Positions 11,099 through 24,509 of a stretch of DNA of 64,000 bases are shown piece after piece. Every line of letters starts with the position of its first letter. Within the stretch, counting starts at the first letter, position 1. Both the position numbers and the translations under genes were made by a program. The DNA is from Anagrus nilaparvatae (taxonomy: Eukaryota; Arthropoda; Insecta; Hymenoptera; Mymaridae), in contig JAKSXM010000132.1 of the NCBI GenBank assembly GCA_022575985.1, positions 8,432,001 to 8,496,000 of the forward strand, given 5' to 3'. The notes under the pieces are model-generated. The model was given only the letters and a program-made list of their open reading frames with translations, had not been told where the DNA came from and did not search any database.

Positions 11099-14000
11099 AT
11101 CAGGATATTGAATTAAAAGTATAATATGGCAAATTTTTTAAAGCTTTTATACATCAACGCTGTACTTACATTTTATATAATCCCAAAAAAAAGTATCCCT
11201 ATAAATATTTATTTACTAACATATTTTTATAAAAAATTTATATCATAGCTATTGTATGTCATTTATGTTTTTTAAGCTTTTTTATATACACAGACTGTTC
11301 TGTTGTTAATAATATTAACAAATTTTAATCCTATAAAGTATTGTATAGTTTTTTATTGTATTAAAAAGGTATTTGTCAAAAAATTATTTTTGGATTTTTT
11401 TTAAGTTCAACGAACTTTTTAGTTTTATGTAATATTTGATAATAATATGACATTTTAAAAAGGAAGAACATGTTACAGTAAAAGTGGTATTATTTAATAT
11501 AAATTTTGGCTTCAAGCTAAAAATTATGATAATAATTTTTTTTTTAAATAATTGTAGCAAATATTTTTTGAAGAATATTTACTTTTAATTTTTTTTTTCA
11601 AACTTATTTTTAAGAAGTAATGAATATTACATTAAATTTCATAGAGATTTTTTAAAATTGTGTTATCAGATTTTTATTTTTACGTCGATTATGATGTCAC
11701 TTTTGCTGTCAGTTGAAATTTTATGATAATTGTGTAAAAATATTTTTTACTTAGTTTAATTTTTTTAAAAGAATTTTATTTTATTATAAGGTTTGTAACT
11801 GTAATTAATATTAATAGTGGAAATACATAAAATGCAGACTGAAACTTAGTTCATTCTACAGACAGTAATTGGTCAGTATAAAAAAAATTAACATTTTTGA
11901 CATCTTAATAATTTTGGTTGAAAGTTGCTTTTTTTTAGACAAATAAAATAATTTATATTGAAGTAAACAAAAATTCACCTGCAATTTAAAATCTGCGGTT
12001 TTCCGTCCGAAAATTATTGCACGGAACTTTTTGCACTTGTTGTACATCTATAGATAGGCAAAAACTGAATATTGTAAGTACCTTGATATTTAATATATTA
12101 TTTTGTTTTTGTAATTTTATTAAAAAAGGTAATGTTTGTATTTTTTCTGGAAAACGTTCATTGTACCGTGAAAAACTTTTTTCTCACCATCGGCGAGAAA
12201 GTACGTATTTTCCAAACAAAGGCATATTTTCTTGCAACTGACGAAGAAAACTAATATACGAACCTAAGCCATCAAAAAAGAATACGCAGTTTACAAGAAC
12301 CTAAATTTCAAGCAAAAGAATGTATTTTATCAACTATTCTTAATTCATCTTGAATATCCAGATGGCGCTTTACTTTCTCGTAAAAGAAAAGTTTTTGAGA
12401 GAATATAAAAAGGCGGTATGTATAAATAAATTTTATCTAATATAAATCAATATTTTATAAAAAATACATAAATATTTAACAATATTACTAAACTAATAAA
12501 TTTCATTTTTTTTTAAAGCAGAAATTATTTATGCAATTTCAATTGTAATAATTTCATTAGTAATAATTCGAAATTTAATTTTTAGAATAAGCTATTAAAA
12601 TTTGATACTTATTTGTATTTAAATTAATATTTTGTTTGTTTCATCTAATTGAATTTCGCTTAAATATTTTACATTTAGAAATATAAAAAAGATATAAATT
12701 ATATCATGAAGTAATTGTTTCTATAACTTTCAAATAATAAAAGTGTTTTTTCTTTATGCCCATTAAGTAAATTACTTACATACATACGACCTTTTTTTAA
12801 ATAAATGCAACATACAAAAAATCACTTTAAAAAAAAAGAAATCTTAAACTAAATAGCTCTAATTTATGAGTTTTTTGTCCTGGTGTATGTCAACAAACAT
12901 ATTAAATAGTCTGTACATAATAAAATCCTCTTATTTAATACATAAAACACACATTATGTTTTGTAATAAAAATATGTAACATTTAACTTAATCTTATAAA
13001 ATACATAAATTAAAGTAATAAAATATTTTTTTTAGAAAAAAAATGTCTTCGAAAGAATACAAGAAGATGAAAATTCTTATTAATAATCCTAAATATATAT
13101 ATACAAATTTAATAAATGACTTTTATATTTATTTTAAATATTATTATTTGTCCCTTCTTCTCATTTTTTACTGAATCATTTATTTATTTACAAGGAGTTT
13201 GGATCCTGCTTTGCTTTGGTTATTATCTAAAAAAGGCTATAGATTACCTGCTAAATATTTAAAACATTTTTCATCGTAATGGAAATTTTAAGTTAAAGTA
13301 CCCAGTAATACGTAAGAACACGATTATACCCAAGGAATACTATTAAAAAGATAACAACAAAATGCACATGTTGATTTTAGGCCAAATTTTTAATGCAATT
13401 TTTTGATTCTAGAAGAAACTTTTATTAATTCGCTCTAATCGTCTTGCTTTGGTTCTAAACCTTAAGCTCCTTATTAGAGTTTTGGGGCCTAAAATAAAAC
13501 CTGGATTCAAAAATGCCCTATCGAGGCCCGATCTATCTTGAAAATTAAGAATTGGAGCGTTTTTGAACTACTATATTTATTAAAATTTACACTGAATCAA
13601 AAACCCTGTTACTTCTACTACCTAATTCTGGTAGTGGCAGCTGAATTTTTTTTGCTTTTAAACTAATGCAAATGACATAAGAATTTCAGCAAATTAAATA
13701 AAAAAATTTTTAGTCCACAAAAATTTTTTTTTGCCCAATGATATTATGGCACGGGGCTAATTTGCTAAAAATCTTTTCTTTAGGTCTTATATCTTTTACA
13801 ATTTAAATAAATATTTTCTTTGAAAATTGAAAATTTAAAAGAATCAAATTTTTCAATACTAAAAATTTCAAAATAGTAAATATCGCTAATATCGTATCGC
13901 CTTGTACAATACTGCATAATTTTTGCTTATTTAGCACCAAAAACCTTATACGATTGACTATGTCAACAGATTTTAATAAGTTTAAAAATTTTGAAAGTAA

Positions 14001-16190
14001 AAATATGATGTTGACACAAATTTCCGGTTTTAAAACTACAAAAAAACTATTTTAAATTCTATGATATGCTCTATTTATTCCAAAAACAATCATTTCCTAA
14101 AAAAGTATTATTTTCTTTTTCTTAAAAAAATTAACTTGTTTATTATTCTATGTAGGTAACTTCTTTGATTTATTTACCAAAAGAAATATATATTTTTAAA
14201 AGTTATAATAATTCTGCTGAAAATTTTTTATTATAACAATGAAATTAAAGTTAAATGATTTCTAACTTCCTGATGCTATTCATAAAATTTTTAGAAGCAT
14301 AAATCTATGATTCAAAAATAGCTTAAAAGTTTTCATGGTAATATAAATTTTTAGCCATGAGTATTACAAATAATTAAAAGCGTTGAAAAACTATTGAAAA
14401 TATCAACAAAAGCTCGTAAAAATCAGGATTTTTGAGTTACTGTAACTTCGATCCAGAAAAACCATTGTCAGTACTCAACACAGGTTTCCTGCATTTATTT
14501 TCCTTTCTAATACATTAATAATGCAAAACAGTTTAATACCTTAAAGTAAATAATACCCACCACAAAGATAATATACTCGAGGCGCAAATTTACATTAACT
14601 ATTATCAAATAACTTAGGGTCTTTTCTATTTTTTAAAATTTTTAATTTTTTGAATTTGCACTATGCAATATTGTAATTTTCGCCCTATTAAAACATGGAT
14701 TTAAATTGCGGAATTGCTATTGCTTACTACATACGGTTTTCTTTCGAAAAGAAAGGTTCTTTTCTTTAATTACTTTAGCACACTCTTAGGCCCACCAAAT
14801 TGATTGATCCCGAGTTCTGTAGACTAAGCAATAATTATAATTTATGCTGATTATTACTTCATTACTTAGAAACCATAAAAATAAAAATCATCTTTTATAA
14901 TACAAAAATCAATTATAATAAATAGATAATTTAATATAAATCAAAAAAGGAATTTCTATTGAAAAAATTCTTACTTAAAAAATATAATTAATTTTATTAA
15001 AAAGTAGTACGTTTACCTTATGTTGTATTAATAAAATCTTGTACATTAATTTTATTTCAAAACAATACAATACAAAAAAAAAAATAAAATTCTAACTGTT
15101 GCTTCTTATTAAATATCTCGAAAAATATTGCGTGCTCACGCAAAACCCCTAATAAATATTTTCAAAGAAGAACAATAAAGTATTTTTATATTAATGAATT
15201 TATTAGTATAAATAAAATATTTTTTTTTTTTTTTTGAAAGTTAACCCTGAATTATAATTTTTTATGTAATTTATGTAGAATGTTTAGGTAATATAATATT
15301 TTAATAATTTATTGCTCTTATTTTTAGTCACGTGGCTGTCTAAATTGGATGATGATTAACGATTTTTGTATTCATTTTTTTGTAAAAATACCTTTTTTTT
15401 TTTATTGTTTCGGTTTTATGTTTTTGATGTTATTTTATTAATTCTGTTTTTTTGGTTTTGATTACATTAAATAATTGTAGGCTTTAAGGAATTTTGTTTT
15501 TATAATTATAAGTCAAATTTTTTATTACTAATTAATTAGCGCCAGCGTGGATGAGTAGTCTTAATTTGTATAGAGTTTTGAATTTAACAATCGTTTTAGG
15601 TCTAAAAATTAATTCGCACAGGCATCCCTTGTCTTTTAAATTAATACCTTCCCCTATTTTTTTCGTCGTTTGCGACTTTGACTTTAAAAAATAATTATTT
15701 TTTTATATTTAATGCATAAGTAATTTTAAAAGACAAAAATGTTTGAATTTTTGAAATGAATTTTTTTTTCTTGTTCAAACGATTGCAAATATGACTTGAA
15801 ACGTAAAGAAAGGCTGAACAACAAGCGAGCTATTTCTCGGACAAAAGGATACAAATGCTTAGTATCGAAATTAATTATGGTTTTTTACTCAATATTTATA
15901 TTTGAGGGTTTTTGAGGTTGCTAAACTCAAAAATATTGATATTAAAAAATTGTAGAATATAATTTAAGGGCTAAAAACTTGATAATCTTTTTTAATAGGA
16001 GTTGGTTGGGTATAAAAGACTTTTTTGAAACTTTTAAAATTTGTTTTTGGTTTTCTAAAATAGTCGTAGGGGTCGCAAAAAAATTTTGTCCAAAAATATG
16101 TTCAATAGGACCAATGTGGCCAAATTTCAGAGTTTATGACAATATCGTTCTAGAGAAAAAAAATAATGACAAAAAAAACAGGTTTTTTAG
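11099..16190. other. A+T-rich non-coding stretch
   Basis: No gene is supported. A fragment at about 15755-15815 (CAAACGATTGCAAATATGAC, then CTTGAAACGTAAAGAAA) matches the inner part of the miniature element at 56730-57047, so it is a remnant of that family. Otherwise only homopolymer runs and short simple repeats were seen. Confidence 0.5.
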
Positions 16191-16198
16191 CCGATGGA

Positions 16199-16610
16199 CA
16201 TGGGGCGGTCCACTCAGAGCACAGTGATTGTGCGCCTGGTGTGCGCCTGGAGTGCGACCAGTGTGCGCCAAATTTGTGAATCATTCTGGAAGCGCTGTTA
16301 ATGCTTCAAATTGATTTAATAGGAAGGGAACAATTTGTTTTATCAAAAAAACCTCCCGCGCACCCTCTTTTTAATCTTATAAGGCTTTTGTAGGACTTCC
16401 GAAAGATGCAAATATTTTTATTTTATTTATAAGATTAAAAAGAGAGTGCGCGGGAGGTTTTTTTGATAAAACATGTTGTTCCCTACCTATTAAATCAATT
16501 TGAAGTATTAGCAGTGCTTCCAGAATGATTCGCAAATTTGGCGCTCACTGGTCGCACTCCAGGCGCACACCAGGCGCACAATTACTGTGCTCTGAGTGGA
16601 CCGCCCCTTG
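16199..16610. mobile_element. Foldback MITE with 8-bp target duplication
   Basis: This 412-bp element is nearly all arm. CATGGGGCGGTCCACTCAGA at 16199 faces its complement ending at 16610 (CAAGGGGCGGTCC read inward), and matching continues for about 200 bp per side. That includes a G+C-rich tract with recurring TGCGCC and a CCTCCCGCGCAC block. Exact 8-bp direct repeats CCGATGGA flank it at 16191-16198 and 16611-16618. Duplication length and CA..GGGG termini fit the hAT group. Its G+C content is far above the surroundings, and the arms remain very similar, so it may be fairly recent. Confidence 0.9.
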
Positions 16611-16618
16611 CCGATGGA

Positions 16619-17600
16619 TGGATAAATGAAAAACAGTTACCACATTTTATTGACCTCCAAAAACTTTAAAAATAATTAGTTTGAAAATCCGAGAACTGAG
16701 GTATTTCACTTATCTTATTTGGACATACCCTTTAAAATTTTAATCCAAGATCGAAAATTTTTAAGGTTGCTTATGTATTTATAGAGTCATTGATAAGAAA
16801 TTGGGTAGATCAAGGATGTAGAATAAATAAAATGACATATTGTAATTATGCGGTTATTAGCATCATATAAAAATTAAAAATAAAAAATTCTTGATATTCC
16901 TATATATTTGATGACCAATAAGAATATCTTATCATTAACTATACAGGTATAAATTACACCTAAAAACTAAAATTACACAATAATCGTTAAATCAGCATAA
17001 TTAATACAATAATAAACTTAACCTAAAAATATCACGAAATTTTTACATGCAAGTATAATAATAAAATAACAATAAACCTAACCGAAAAACTATTCAATTT
17101 TCTCATAGCAAATAATTCCAGTTTACAAATACTAAATAAATCAAAATACAAAAAAAAAATGCTAAAACTATTATTATGAAATCTGGTTTTTCTTTTATTT
17201 TATATTAGTAAGCATAAATAAAAATCGAGTACACAAAAAAAAACTAGATCAACTAGATTTTATTAATTTTTTTACGTTGATACTATAAACCAGTATTTTC
17301 ATTTCTCTTCTTTTTGCAACAAATATCAAGTTATAGGGTTTCTGAAAAATTTTGAACGCTCAATATTATTTCAAAAAATATGATTTATTAAAAAATCAAC
17401 AGAGTTTTAATATTATTTTTTATATTTTAATACTTCGATGATTAAACACAGGGCCTTTATAGGATTCTGAAAAAGGATACTAAATAGTAATTAGAAAAAT
17501 TAAGTGTTTATTTTTTTAAGGAAATTTATTTATGTGTAAAAGAAATTTTGATAGTAGTTTATTTTAAAGAATTATTTTGTCTCCTTGAGTTGTTATTTGT
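16619..17600. other. A+T-rich non-coding stretch
   Basis: No gene or repeat was recognised beyond homopolymer and simple A/T runs. Confidence 0.5.
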
Positions 17601-17923
17601 CTCTTTTATAAAGAGACAATAGAGCCTGTATTTTGCAATGCACCGACAGGTTGTTCTGAGTTTAAATGTTTCTTAATTTGTTCGAATATTAAAATCAATT
17701 CTAAGTAGAGCAACCTGGTTTTTCAAATTCAGTCTAAACCATCTTGAATCCCTGATTCATAAAAGATTTTTAAAATTTTGAATTAGTTTTCAGTTATTTA
17801 CAGTAAAGTCTGTTTTTATCAACTTCCTACCAAAATTTCTTCATTAAATAAATTGTATTGAAAAGTTATTAAAAAAAAAAAAGAAGGTAAGAAAGAAAAG
17901 AATAAAATATTAAATGTAGGTAC

Positions 17924-18876
17924 CGATATTTGCTTTGGAATAGTCGATTCTGCAAGTGGAATGTCTGTCATAAATACGTTGAATGATTCACAAAGTTGCT
18001 TACATGTATCCTAATTTATAAAATTTTAAATGAATATAAAAGTGATAAAAAATTTTTATAAACAAATTTTTTAATATCAGAGAACTTTAATTACTATGGG
18101 TGTGCGGTTACCAGAAATATCAGCTATCTTACCTGAAAATTCAGGTTTCTTTGTGAGTTTTTTGGATTTTTATCCAGAGAAATTATTTACGACTTATTCT
18201 GTAACTACAATCCTTTTTCAAAAAATTTTGGGCTTGATCCGTTCCAACCATATTCGAAAAATAGCCCGAATTTTCGGTTATCCTACCTGAAATACTGGGT
18301 AACAGCACACCACTACTATTTTTACATTTTTAAAAGTATAAATTAGTTTATTTGCAAAAAATTAGTTATATATTTCAAAAAAATGTGCCAATCGTTAATA
18401 ATCGTAATTTTGCTAATTTTAATTATAAATTTACGAAAAAATAAAAAATTATGCGGTAAAAACCTTCTAACAATAAGTAAAAGTAAATTTATAACTATTT
18501 TCATGACTTGAAGAACAAAATAAAAATTTTTGGCTTATTTTTCAAAAATTTACTAACATTGAACTTGATTTTATTCGAAAATTTAAATATTCTTTTTGAA
18601 AATTCACTAATTTTCTGCGAATAACCTACTTTTTTTTATATTAACAGCTGTTGGTTACACTAATACAGCGGTACCAAACTTTAAAAAAAATTTAGAAATC
18701 TAGTATTATTATAAAGTTAAATTACTTACAATTATTTTAAATATATCAGGCCAACATTGAACATTTTTTTGTTTAATAAAATCTAATTGGTTATAACTAC
18801 CCTTATTATCGACCAATAAACAAAATGCAAAATTTGCAATTGAAATTAATAAAATATTAATTATAATAAATTTCAT
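17924..18876 (-). CDS. Probable small secreted protein, split gene (two supported exons)
   Basis: This is a proposed spliced gene, not a single ORF. Exon 1 is 18876-18730. It starts at a Met followed by a hydrophobic signal-peptide-like stretch (MKFIIINILLISIANFAF), then a polar tail with one Cys (QKNVQCWPDIFKII), and ends in phase 0 at a consensus donor GTAAGT (18729-18724). Exon 2 is 18010-17924, after a T-rich acceptor ending in AG. It continues in phase 0 as DTCKQLCESFNVFMTDIPLA. The cysteines are spaced C-x10-C-x3-C. The donor after exon 2 (GTACCT) is weak. A possible last exon at 17700-17606 (EQIKKHLNSEQPVGALQNTG, then a stop) is open, but its phase does not fit that donor. Met-18948 upstream would bury the signal peptide, so Met-18876 is preferred. 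The intron contains the MITE at 18098-18315. No family was recognised. Confidence 0.5.
18098..18315. mobile_element. Miniature inverted-repeat element in an intron
   Basis: The end GGGTGTGCGGTTACC at 18098 is mirrored near 18300-18315 (GGTAACAGCACACC). The element is about 218 bp. The interior has paired words (TATCTTACCTGAAAAT near 18127, TATCCTACCTGAAATA near 18279). ACTAT occurs beside both ends and could be the target duplication, but this is uncertain. It sits inside the proposed intron of the small secreted-protein gene. Confidence 0.55.
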
Positions 18877-18948
18877 TTTAATAACTTGATGATTTAACTC
18901 TAAAACTATTAATAAATCTAAGAATGAAATTTTCTTCAATTTAATCAT

Positions 18949-19918
18949 ATTATTTTGTTAAAAATTTGTTTTCTTATAGTATAATCGTTAAGCAAATTAA
19001 CTTGAACTCATTATTTAAATTTTTATTTATTTTATCTCTTAGATTTCTATGCATTAATAATTGTTTCTATATTTTTGATTTTTAATAATGCATAAAACTT
19101 GATAAAAAGTTAATAACTTATGGGATACAGCTTCTTTTGTTAATTTCTGTTATTGATTCCAATAAAAATTTTTAATTCGATTTTTTTCACCTTTTATGAG
19201 ATATAAATTCATCGAACCAGCTAGTTCAGGTAATATGTATGATTAGGAGAAAAATAATAAACATTTCTATTTTATCTGTAATATTTATTTTTCCTTGATA
19301 AATATTTTTCTTTAATAAATAAACAAATATACAATAAATTTAAATTAAAAATTTACCTTTACTTTATTAAGATTAATTACAAACAAAATAATAACAAAAT
19401 AATGTTCGCTATCTATGTATTTCATAACCCATTTTTTTTAGTTCTATAGATAAAAATAGGTGTAATATATGTCCCCTGCTAGAAGATTTTTCATCAACAC
19501 GCTTTAGAGGAATCGACATTTGGAAAAATGTATTTTGCTGATTTTTTACGCAGTTCAAATCAACGTTTGGACCCTAGAATCAAATTCTATGGGAAATTTT
19601 CTATCTGGACCTAAGAGGGAATAATTTTTTACGTTAATGTTAATTTTTCACAGAAAAAGTAATAAAAATTATCTAAAAAATGAAAATGGATACCAAAAAT
19701 TGGGAATTCAACCTTATTGGCATATAGATGCTTGTTTCTAGCATAATAATTTCAATTTTAAATACTTTAAAACTGATTTGAAGACCTGTCCATTTATAAG
19801 CTTAATTATGTTTTATGTAAACATGCCCATATAATTCTTTTATTATTTATGATGATTTAAATTACATATTACTTAAACAGTGATAATTAATGAAATCTTT
19901 ATAAATTTATAGTTTTTA
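18949..19918. other. A+T-rich non-coding stretch
   Basis: This is the presumed upstream region of the small minus-strand gene. No promoter motif could be told apart from the general A/T background, and no repeat family was recognised. Confidence 0.4.
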
Positions 19919-20093
19919 TTAACCCATTAGCACCTAAGCGACCTTTCTTGGTCAGATTGGGCAGACAACAAAAAATAAATGTTTTGGGCTAAAAATGTCA
20001 TCTATTTGAAAATTTGAGTCGCTCTTTCCATGAAAGTCTAATTCCCTTATATTCATATGTCCAAGAATGGTCAATCTGGCGTTAGTGGATTAA
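19919..20093. mobile_element. piggyBac-like MITE (TTAA flanks), copy 1
   Basis: This 175-bp element is bounded by TTAA at both ends (19919-19922 and 20090-20093). Its inverted ends are TTAACCCATTAGCACCTAAG and, read inward from the right, TTAATCCACTAACGCCAG. TTAA duplication is the hallmark of piggyBac-type insertion. A second copy lies at 55287-55454 and a solo end at about 9863. The middle contains GGGCTAAAAATGTCATCTA and CGCTCTTTCCATGAAAGTC, resembling the repeat units inside 8863-9790. Confidence 0.7.
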
Positions 20094-22633
20094 TTGATTT
20101 TAAAATTTTTTATAAAAATTTTGTTTCTAAATTTCCTTTACGGTTAAGGTCATTTGCAACCGTTTTAAAAGAAAAAAAATTCAATTTGGTGCATTCAATA
20201 AAATAATAAAAAATTTTAAAAGTAGTCAATGTATTTATAAATTGAATAAATTTATCAACATATTTTATCGAACCTTTAATAAAAAATAAATTCAATATTT
20301 AATCAAATAATTCATACTTAAAATGGATAACCCAAATTCATCATTCCGGTTGATAAAATTCATTGATGTCGATTAATAGGGTAAAATCTATAAAAATTAT
20401 AATAAATATCTAATAAATAATTTAAAAATGCAATAAAGATACTTAAAAAACGGTAGCATCATCCTTTTTAATTATTTATATACTAAATTTAACCCACATA
20501 AAGTACAAAAAGTTGATTTAAATAAAAGGAAGCATCTCCCTTATAGTAACCTAAACTTTATTATTCAATGAAGATCGGATCCAAAAAAAGGAACAAAAAA
20601 TCATTAGCATATAAAAACGTATAATAATGATAAAGTAGGTCAACGATCCAATATTACAATAAAACCCATCATATTATAAAATATTCAATTTTATAATATG
20701 TAATTTTTTAAAATTATTTCAACCATATGTTACAACACGGAAATATTACAATGTAATTTTGGGTATTCAATTTTTTATATCTTCGAATATGTTAAATTAA
20801 ATCTTTTATGTTATTAATGTAGGAAATATATTAAAATTTTACATTTATTTATTATTTTTTAATATTTATAGGGGAGGTTGAGGCATGTTAGGACATTTGC
20901 AATAGTTTTACAATTTTTTTATGCAATTTTTTAGTGATTGATGGAGGTGAAAACTTTTTAATTTTGATGAATAAAAAACTTGGATTAATGATTGTACATG
21001 CGATTAATAAAAAATTATTGTTGGGTCCCCAGTCCAGTTCCTAGCTAACATGTTTCTAAAAGAAAATTTGCAAATGTTTTCAAAAAAATTTTTATATCGT
21101 ACATTGGAGAAGTGCAAAAAAAAAAGGATAAATTAGTTTTATTTAACTTAAAAAAACAACCGTAATTTGTTGTCAACACTCTAAATCAAATATATTGATC
21201 AAATTTTTTAAATTCTTAAAATCGTCAAATCGAGACCTCTCAAATTAATATTTTTCTATTTTACTTCAGAAAACCTAGCAAAAATTTTTATATCTGATTT
21301 TCCAATTATTAATTTTTATTCCAGTCGTATTACCTCAATTTTTTTCGCTGCTAGAAGTTTAAATTTTCTCATACTTTTAAACTTTTTATACTAGGGCAAG
21401 GTATTTAAACTTAAAGATTAACTCCTGGTTTTAAAAATGACAGTTACATCTGAAAATATTTTCGATCTGTAATTTTTATTAAATATCCTTCACCAAAATT
21501 TTTTTTTTTAAATCCCAAAACTCAAAAAGTGTGTCAATAGGTCCTGTTTTCCCCTCACTACCCAATTTTCGCTTACAAAAAAATTAATAAAATCTGTGAT
21601 TTATTCTAATAATACAAAAAAGATAATACACATTAATCTATAAAATATAATAACCGTAACTAAAAAAAAAAAATTTCAATCCTGAATTTCAAGACTTAAA
21701 AAAAAATTTTAAAGATATATCGTTCAACGACTTTTCTACCTGATAGTTTATTAAAAAAAGATACCTGACAACCTTTTTATTTTTCATGTATAAAACTTTT
21801 TTATACTTGCATTATATGAGACCCAAAAAAAAAATTGACGTATGTACCGTGAATTTAATATGATTGTATTTGTAATAACAATAGTATACTTTTACATCCA
21901 AGTTATAATGTGCATAAAATATAATACTAGATTTAAAAGAAATCAAAAAAAAATGTTAAAATTGAATACAGTGTAATAATAATAATAATAAAAATAAACT
22001 TGATCTAGATTTAAAAAATATGAATTTAATGTAAGATAATATTTGATTTTATATTATATAAAAATTTTTATTGTTATTATTGCAGTTTTATTCTTTGAAA
22101 TTTTTGTAAGTTTGATTGAAAGTTAGTTGAAAAATTTTGTTGATTTTTAAGAGTTTGGATGTCAAAAATAGTTATATTTACCAAGAAAATAAGATACTGA
22201 ATTTTCTAGTTTTTATGATTGTTTTTTAATGGTGACATCAATTTATAGTCCAGTCTAACGCTTATATTTTAAATAATATTATTTTTTTGGATTTATAAAT
22301 TTTCAAAATCTTGTTTTTGATTTAATTAACCCAATTTACACCGAAAAGAATGTAATTTAAATACATTTTTTCAAGTCTAGGTAATTTCACCGGCGTCTTT
22401 TTTATTTTCTTGTTGACATTCTCTCAAAGGTTTAGGTAGCTTAAAAATGAATTATTTGTGTTTTTTGATACTTAGAGGCTCCAAAAAAGCTTAAAAACCT
22501 GAAAACTAAAGGATTTTTAATGAATGCATGTGATTAAGAAAAAATTTTATTTTTATTTAGACCACCCAAAACAACACGGTTTGCATGCAAAAAAGTTTTT
22601 GAAATGTGACTTCTAAACGAACGGCCACAACTA
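20094..22633. other. A+T-rich non-coding stretch
   Basis: No gene was recognised. The 61-codon frame at 20110-20295 (minus) has no signal peptide, motif or splice sites. There is a short AAT microsatellite near 21976-21990. Confidence 0.5.
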
Positions 22634-22635
22634 TA

Positions 22636-23060
22636 CACTGTAAAAAGTAACTTTCTTATATTAACAAAAAAATTAGAGCATTTTGGAAAAATTAGTAAAT
22701 TTTCAAAAAAATTTGTAAATACTCGAAAAAAATCGTATATTTACTAAATTTAGTATATTAACAAAAAATTCGAGTATTCTCGATTTTTTTTTGTGAATTT
22801 TCAAGAAAAATTGATAATTTACAATTTCTTTTCAAAAATTTACAAAAAATAGTTGTATATTTCCGAAAAATAGTTGTGAATTCACAACTTTTTTCGTAAA
22901 ATCACAAAAAAAATCGAGAATTCTCGAATTTTTCGATAATATACTAAATTTAGTAAATTTACGATTTTTATCGAATATTTACAAAATTTTTTGAAAATTC
23001 ACTAATTTTTCGAAAAAATTCTTTTTTTTTGTAAATCTAAGATAGTTACTTTTTACAGTG
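22636..23060. mobile_element. Tc1/mariner-like MITE (TA flanks)
   Basis: The 17-bp ends CACTGTAAAAAGTAACT (22636) and AGTTACTTTTTACAGTG (to 23060) are perfect inverse complements, flanked by TA on both sides. The 425-bp interior is a series of short inverse words (AAATTTAGTATATTA facing TAATATACTAAATTTAGT; TCGAGAATTCTCGA), so the whole element can fold back. It has no coding capacity. Confidence 0.85.
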
Positions 23061-24509
23061 TAGTTTTAGGGCGTTTTTAAAAGATTTTAATGATAACAGA
23101 TTATATTCACAGCAACATTCCGTTCCCCCCTTCCTTTTAGCTCATTATGGTGCAAATTTGAGAGTTACGTCTCAAAAATATTTTCGTGCATCAAAATTTA
23201 TACATAGACCAAGTTTCTAGAAAAATTTGAGAAAATTTAATAAAGTCGGTTGATTTCCGGTCAATTTAAAAAATTCCAACCTTTAAAAAAATAAAACCAA
23301 AAGTGACCGACCAAAAGAAAATTTTGTTGTCAGAAACTAGAAACAGCATATTTTTTGGCCAATTCGTGTCTGGTGAAGACATTTTTTTGACACTGACGAA
23401 GAAAAATAGTATATATTTTAAAAAGGCGTTGGTTTTGAGAGCTTTAAGCTTTTAGGAGGCTCTAAAAATCAGTAATTGTGAAAATAAAGATACTTGTATT
23501 TTATGGATACTTTTTGAGGATTTTCTATAAGTAATAAGATTTTAAGTATGATAAGCACATAATTATGTAAATTAAAAATATTAGATAAAATCCAAAACAA
23601 AATTTAAATTACTTTATTCAACAACAACCTACTCTTCCCCTATAATACAAATGCATCATTCATATTTTTTGCACCAAAAAAAAACTTTTGAAAAAAAGTT
23701 TTTAAAAAAAAATCTAATTTTGGGGTTATGTAAAAAAGTTTTTTTCACATCTTATCTTAGCATGTAAAAAAGGGTTAACAATATTTTACGTACAGTTTTT
23801 TACATGATTAAAAAAATTTTCTACTCTGCAATAACAATGTAACTAAATTATCTGAATATTTGATAATGTAATTTATAAAAAGAAGACATTATAAATTTTC
23901 ACACATAAATTTATGTCACCCTTTAAATTTTTTTCTTTTACTTTTTTTTTTCATACTCAATTATATTGTGAAATTTAGTTTTTTTGATTTTTTCATCTAT
24001 TCTGAATATTTGAATAAATTATTTCTCTTATGCATTTTAATGAATTGTAATTGTAGAAAGAAAAAACGTAGTTTAAATAAAATAAATTATGAATCTCAAA
24101 AAACATCAATAAGTATTGCATATTTCATTTATATTAATTATGACTTAAGATTTTTTTATTAATAATTTTAATTTTATTTTATATTTAATAATTTTATTAT
24201 TTGTAACATATAGACAATAATTATCATTATTGTCACAAATCCTCTTAATATCTTAAGATTTCTCGATTTCTCGATCACAAAAAACAAATGGTAAACATTT
24301 TTGAAAAATTTATGCTATTACAGCTATACATAATTAAGCTAAAAATGGTGATTTTCATCATAATTACTTACAATTAATCTTTTAATTTTTGACACAATTC
24401 TTTAATTATCTATTTTCCAGAAATAAGACAAAAATCTTAATTAAACAATTTTAATTTTTCTTTAAAATTTGATAAATGAGATGAACTAAATATTTATTTA
24501 TTACTAAAG
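23061..24509. other. A+T-rich non-coding stretch
   Basis: No supported gene or repeat. The 64-codon frame at 23968-24162 lacks any recognisable feature. Confidence 0.45.

Noticed and set aside
15979..16227. 82-codon open frame
   Set aside because: Its end lies inside the MITE at 16199 and its composition is low complexity.
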